Source of the DNA: Pseudomonas palleroniana
Lineage (GTDB): Bacteria > Pseudomonadota > Gammaproteobacteria > Pseudomonadales > Pseudomonadaceae
NCBI RefSeq assembly: GCF_003031675.1
Contig: NZ_PYWX01000048.1
Coordinates: 62,001 to 126,000 of the forward strand
DNA: 64,000 nucleotides
Direction of reading: 5' to 3'
Below are positions 61,142 to 64,000 of this stretch, piece by piece. Below the pieces are notes generated by a model. The model ran no database searches. It was given only the letters and a program-made list of their open reading frames with translations, and was not told the origin of the DNA. The position numbers were made by a program, and so were the translations under genes. How positions within the stretch are numbered: the stretch's first letter is position 1; each line of letters begins with the position of its first letter.

Positions 61142-61183
61142 ATGAAGGACGATAACGACAAAAAACTGCGGTCACTGTTATGA
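61142..61183 (+). CDS. Possible 13-codon leader peptide before the DUF294 gene
   Basis: ATG at 61142 encodes MKDDNDKKLRSLL and stops in TGA 61181-61183, which overlaps the ATG of the next gene at 61180. No good ribosome site is seen just before the downstream ATG, so coupling through this short frame is plausible. Length alone gives no proof. Confidence 0.35.
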   Translation: MKDDNDKKLRSLL

Positions 61184-63102
61184 GTAAAGCTGATGCTTTC
61201 ACGCAGGCGGGAAAAACCGCCGTGTTGCAGAACATCCACGGCACCCTGCAATTCCTGCAACGCTTCCCCCCGTTCAACCAGATGGAAAATGCCCATTTGG
61301 CGTTTCTGGTTGAACAATGCCAATTGCGCTTCTATGCCCCCGGCGACAGCATCCTCAAACCGTCGGGCGGCCCGGTCGAGCACTTCTATATCGTCAAGCA
61401 GGGCCGCGTCGTGGGTGAGCGGCCGGACAGCACCGAAACCACCTTCGAAATCACCACGGGCGAATGCTTCCCCCTCGCCGCCTTGCTCGGCGAACGAGCC
61501 ACCCGCACCGAACACAAGGCCGCCGAAGACACCTTCTGCCTGCAATTGAACAAGCCGGCCTTTATCAAGCTGTTCGCGCTTTCCAGCCCGTTCCGCGACT
61601 TTTCCCTACGCGGGGTCAGTAGCCTGCTGGACCAGGTCAACCAACAAGTCCAGCAAAAAGCCGTCGAGACCCTCGGCACTCAATATTCGCTGAACACCCG
61701 TCTTGGCGAGTTGGCCATGCGCCACCCGGTCACCTGCCAACCCGGCACGCCGCTACGCGAGGCGGTGACGCTGATGCACGAGCAGCAGGTAGGCAGCATT
61801 GTGATCGTGGATGAGCATAAAGCGCCCCTGGGGATTTTTACCCTGCGCGACCTGCGCCAGGTGGTGGCCGACGGCACCAGCGACTTCAACCAGGCCATCG
61901 AAGGGCATATGACCCAGGCGCCGTTCTTCTTGACCCCGGACCACAGCGCCTTTGACGCCGCCATCGCCATGACCGAGCGGCATATCGCCCATGTGTGCCT
62001 GGTCAAAGACCAGCGCCTGTGTGGCGTGGTGTCCGAGCGCGACCTGTTTTCCTTGCAACGGGTGGACCTGGTGCACCTGGCCCGCACCATCCGCAATGCG
62101 CCCCGCGTGGAAAACCTGGTGGCGATTCGCGGCGAAATCGGCCAACTGGTCGAACGCATGCTGGCCCACGGCGCCTCGTCTACGCAGATCACCCACATCA
62201 TTACCCTGCTTAACGATCACACCGTGTGCCGGGTGATCGAGCTGACGCTTGCCGAAAAAGGCGACCCTGGCGTGCCGTTCAGCTGGTTGTGTTTCGGCAG
62301 CGAAGGTCGCCGTGAACAAACCCTGTTCACCGACCAGGACAACGGTATTTTGTTCGAAGCCAAGGACGCCGCCGAAGCCGCGTCGATCCGGGCGCGGTTA
62401 CTGCCCCTGGCGCAGCAGATCAACCAGAGCCTGGCGTTGTGCGGCTTCAGCCTGTGCAAGGGCAATATCATGGCGGGCACCCCCGAGCTGTGCCTGTCAC
62501 GGGCCGAATGGGCGCGACGCTTTGCAGCGTTCATACGCGAGGCGACGCCGGAGAATCTGCTGGGGTCGAGCATCTATTTCGATCTGCGGGTAGTCTGGGG
62601 CGATGAGCGCGGTTGCGAACAATTGCGCCAGGGCATCCTGGATCAGGTTGCGGATAACCGGCTGTTCCAACGCATGCTGGCCGAGAACGCCCTGCGCCAG
62701 CGTCCGCCAGTCGGACGTTTCCGGGAGTTTGTGCTGACGCGCAAAGGCGGCGAAAAGGCCACGCTCGATCTCAAGGTGCAAGGCCTGACCCCTTTTGTCG
62801 ATGGTGCGCGCCTGCTGGCCCTGGCCAATGGCATCCACGCCAACAACACCCTGGAGCGCCTGCGCCAGTTGGTACTCAAGGAAGTCATCGACGCGCTGGA
62901 CGGTGCCGCCTATGAAGAGGCGTATCACTTTATCCAGCAAACCCGCATGCAGCAGCACCAGTTGCAAACCCGCGAGAACCAGCCCTATTCCAACCGCGTC
63001 GACCCCGACAGCCTCAACCACCTGGACCGGCGCATCCTGCGTGAATCCCTGCGTCAGGCGCAACGCCTGCAAAGCAGCCTGACCTTGCGGTATCAGCTGT
63101 GA
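61180..63102 (+). CDS. cNMP-binding / CBS / DUF294 nucleotidyltransferase-like protein
   Basis: 640 residues with four parts: cyclic-nucleotide-binding-like domain (about 15-135; YAPGDSILKPSGGPVEHFYIV), a pair of CBS domains (about 175-290), a DUF294 nucleotidyltransferase-like domain with WLCFGSEGRREQTLFTDQDN (about 369-388, GSEGR and DxD), and DUF294_C. GlnD-like uridylyl- or adenylyltransfer has been proposed for the family. In other pseudomonads it is found with an actP-like symporter; here no symporter is adjacent. It overlaps the exonuclease gene (GTGA). Confidence 0.92.
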   Translation: MSKADAFTQAGKTAVLQNIHGTLQFLQRFPPFNQMENAHLAFLVEQCQLRFYAPGDSILKPSGGPVEHFYIVKQGRVVGERPDSTETTFEITTGECFPLAALLGERATRTEHKAAEDTFCLQLNKPAFIKLFALSSPFRDFSLRGVSSLLDQVNQQVQQKAVETLGTQYSLNTRLGELAMRHPVTCQPGTPLREAVTLMHEQQVGSIVIVDEHKAPLGIFTLRDLRQVVADGTSDFNQAIEGHMTQAPFFLTPDHSAFDAAIAMTERHIAHVCLVKDQRLCGVVSERDLFSLQRVDLVHLARTIRNAPRVENLVAIRGEIGQLVERMLAHGASSTQITHIITLLNDHTVCRVIELTLAEKGDPGVPFSWLCFGSEGRREQTLFTDQDNGILFEAKDAAEAASIRARLLPLAQQINQSLALCGFSLCKGNIMAGTPELCLSRAEWARRFAAFIREATPENLLGSSIYFDLRVVWGDERGCEQLRQGILDQVADNRLFQRMLAENALRQRPPVGRFREFVLTRKGGEKATLDLKVQGLTPFVDGARLLALANGIHANNTLERLRQLVLKEVIDALDGAAYEEAYHFIQQTRMQQHQLQTRENQPYSNRVDPDSLNHLDRRILRESLRQAQRLQSSLTLRYQL

Positions 63103-63806
63103 GCTGGCTCGGTTGGCTACGCCCGAAAAAGCCTGGGCTCGACACGGCGCAACAACAGCGCCTGGACCAACTGCCCAAAGCCGTGGAGCTGGGCGACGGC
63201 CTCTTGCGCAGCCAGCGTTGGGTGGTGGTGGACCTGGAAACCAGCGGCCTGAACCTCAACCGTGACCAGGTCCTGTCCATCGGCGCCGTGGTGATCGAAG
63301 ACGGTGCGATAGACTTCTCACAACTGTTCGAGCGGACCCTGCAACGCAGCGCAACCAAACTCAGCCCCAGCGTGCTGATCCATGGCCTGGGGCCTAGTGC
63401 GATCGCCGCCGGCAGCGACCCGGTCGACGCCCTGCTGGATTTTATGGATTTCGTCGGCGACAGCCCCCTGCTGGCGTTCCACGCCCCCTTCGATCAACAC
63501 ATGCTGTGCCGGGCACTCAAGGACAGCCTGGGGTATCGCCTGGCTCATCCGTTTCTCGACGTCGCCGACATCGCCCCGCTGCTGTGCCCCGAGGCGAATA
63601 TTCGCGAAGCCGGGCTCGACGATTGGATCAACCACTTTCACCTTCAGGTCGGCGAGCGCCATCACGCCAGCGCCGATGCCTTGGCCACGGCGGAACTGAT
63701 GCTCATCCTGTTCAGCCGCGCACGCCAGCAACACCTCGACTCCCCCCAGCAATTGCAAGAACGCTTGAGCCAATGGAAACGGCGTAAACAAGCGCCATCG
63801 TTTTAA
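63099..63806 (+). CDS. 3'-5' exonuclease, DnaQ-like (DEDDh)
   Basis: 235 residues from GTG 63099, overlapping the previous stop. Exo I VVVDLETSGLN (about 46-56, Asp and Glu), Exo II FHAPFDQHML (about 126-135), Exo III RHHASADALATAELM (about 187-201, His and Asp). Likely a PolC/DnaQ-like proofreading-type exonuclease acting on DNA or RNA ends. Co-translated with the cNMP/CBS/DUF294 protein, a pairing seen across pseudomonads; the functional link is unknown. Confidence 0.92.
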   Translation: MSWLGWLRPKKPGLDTAQQQRLDQLPKAVELGDGLLRSQRWVVVDLETSGLNLNRDQVLSIGAVVIEDGAIDFSQLFERTLQRSATKLSPSVLIHGLGPSAIAAGSDPVDALLDFMDFVGDSPLLAFHAPFDQHMLCRALKDSLGYRLAHPFLDVADIAPLLCPEANIREAGLDDWINHFHLQVGERHHASADALATAELMLILFSRARQQHLDSPQQLQERLSQWKRRKQAPSF

Positions 63807-63859
63807 TAGCACCGCCCGACAGACGCCAATTGCGCCCATCTGACGCCTCTGACACAATC

Positions 63860-63878
63860 GCGAATAATTCTCGTTAGT
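63860..63878. promoter_or_regulatory. Fur-box-like site before the sigma factor
   Basis: GCGAATAATTCTCGTTAGT matches about 14 of 19 positions of GATAATAATTCTCATTATC, the form of Fur box common before Pseudomonas fecI-type genes. It lies about 30 nt upstream of the sigma factor start. Confidence 0.65.
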
Positions 63879-63906
63879 TTAAACCTCTTGTTTATTCGGT
63901 GATGCC

Positions 63907-64000
63907 TTGTCGTCGGTCCCAAACCCACACAGTGAGCTGGTTGGCGCGTTGTATCGCGACCATCGCGGCTGGCTGTTGGCATGGCTTCGCCGCAACGTGG
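63907..64000 (+). CDS. FecI-type ECF sigma factor, N-terminal part
   Basis: Runs off the window end. From TTG 63907 the frame reads SSVPNPHSELVGALYRDHRG-WLLAWLRRNV, the sigma-70 region 2 start of iron-starvation (FecI/PvdS-like) sigma factors (LYRDHRGWLLAWLRR). The ATG at 63902 is in the wrong frame. With the Fur-box-like site upstream, expression under iron limitation is expected. A FecR-like anti-sigma and a TonB receptor would normally follow outside the window. Confidence 0.85.
   Translation, partial: MSSVPNPHSELVGALYRDHRGWLLAWLRRNV

Overview
The window is a chromosomal segment of a fluorescent-group Pseudomonas. The evidence is GC-rich coding DNA, a pqqF-A-B-C-D-E operon, a davB-davA lysine catabolic pair, a bioB-F-H-C-D run, glcB, modE and srkA genes, and many short palindromes of the TGTGGGAGxGGGCTTGCTC type found between genes in this group. 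Strain or species cannot be fixed from sequence reading alone.

Positions 1 to about 26577 are the right-hand part of a P2/HP1-type prophage; its left end and integrase lie outside the window. In order: the 3' end of a replication gene, an iteron-like repeat cluster, small early genes including a ribbon-helix-helix protein, and an Ogr-type late activator on the minus strand. Terminase ATPase and portal follow on the minus strand, divergent from a long plus-strand late operon: scaffold/protease, capsid, small terminase, head and tail completion, DUF2586 sheath, DUF2597 tube, zinc-finger protein, holin, SAR-type lysozyme, nested Rz/Rz1, tail chaperone with a -1 frameshift site, tape measure, DUF2590, baseplate J, I, fibre, fibre assembly, an unknown protein, baseplate protein, hub and spike. 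The gene order resembles HP1/K139 more than P2 itself.

Between the spike gene and the attachment site is an AT-rich two-gene cassette on the minus strand (24199-26169): a DUF262 protein and a HEPN-family protein with an Rx4H motif. This is the best candidate here for a little-studied defence system carried as prophage cargo. The prophage ends in the 3' half of a CAT-anticodon tRNA (26531-26577), followed by a terminator, with tandem 12-bp repeats about 100 bp inside the boundary.

From 26.6 kb on the DNA is host core genome: an Lrp-type regulator with davBA (lysine to 5-aminovalerate); pqqFABCDE (cofactor PQQ); a Pmp3-like membrane peptide; a HigA-like antitoxin apparently without an intact toxin; a class III aminotransferase divergent from a LysR regulator; three long acyl-CoA dehydrogenase paralogues with a membrane diguanylate cyclase between two of them; a small flagellar-rod-like protein; the biotin run with a BirA-like operator next to comF; modE; a PhoX-type phosphatase; srkA; rarD; a GcvR-like ACT protein; glcB; a single-domain response regulator; a cNMP/CBS/DUF294 protein with a DnaQ-like exonuclease; and the start of a FecI-type sigma factor behind a Fur-box-like site.
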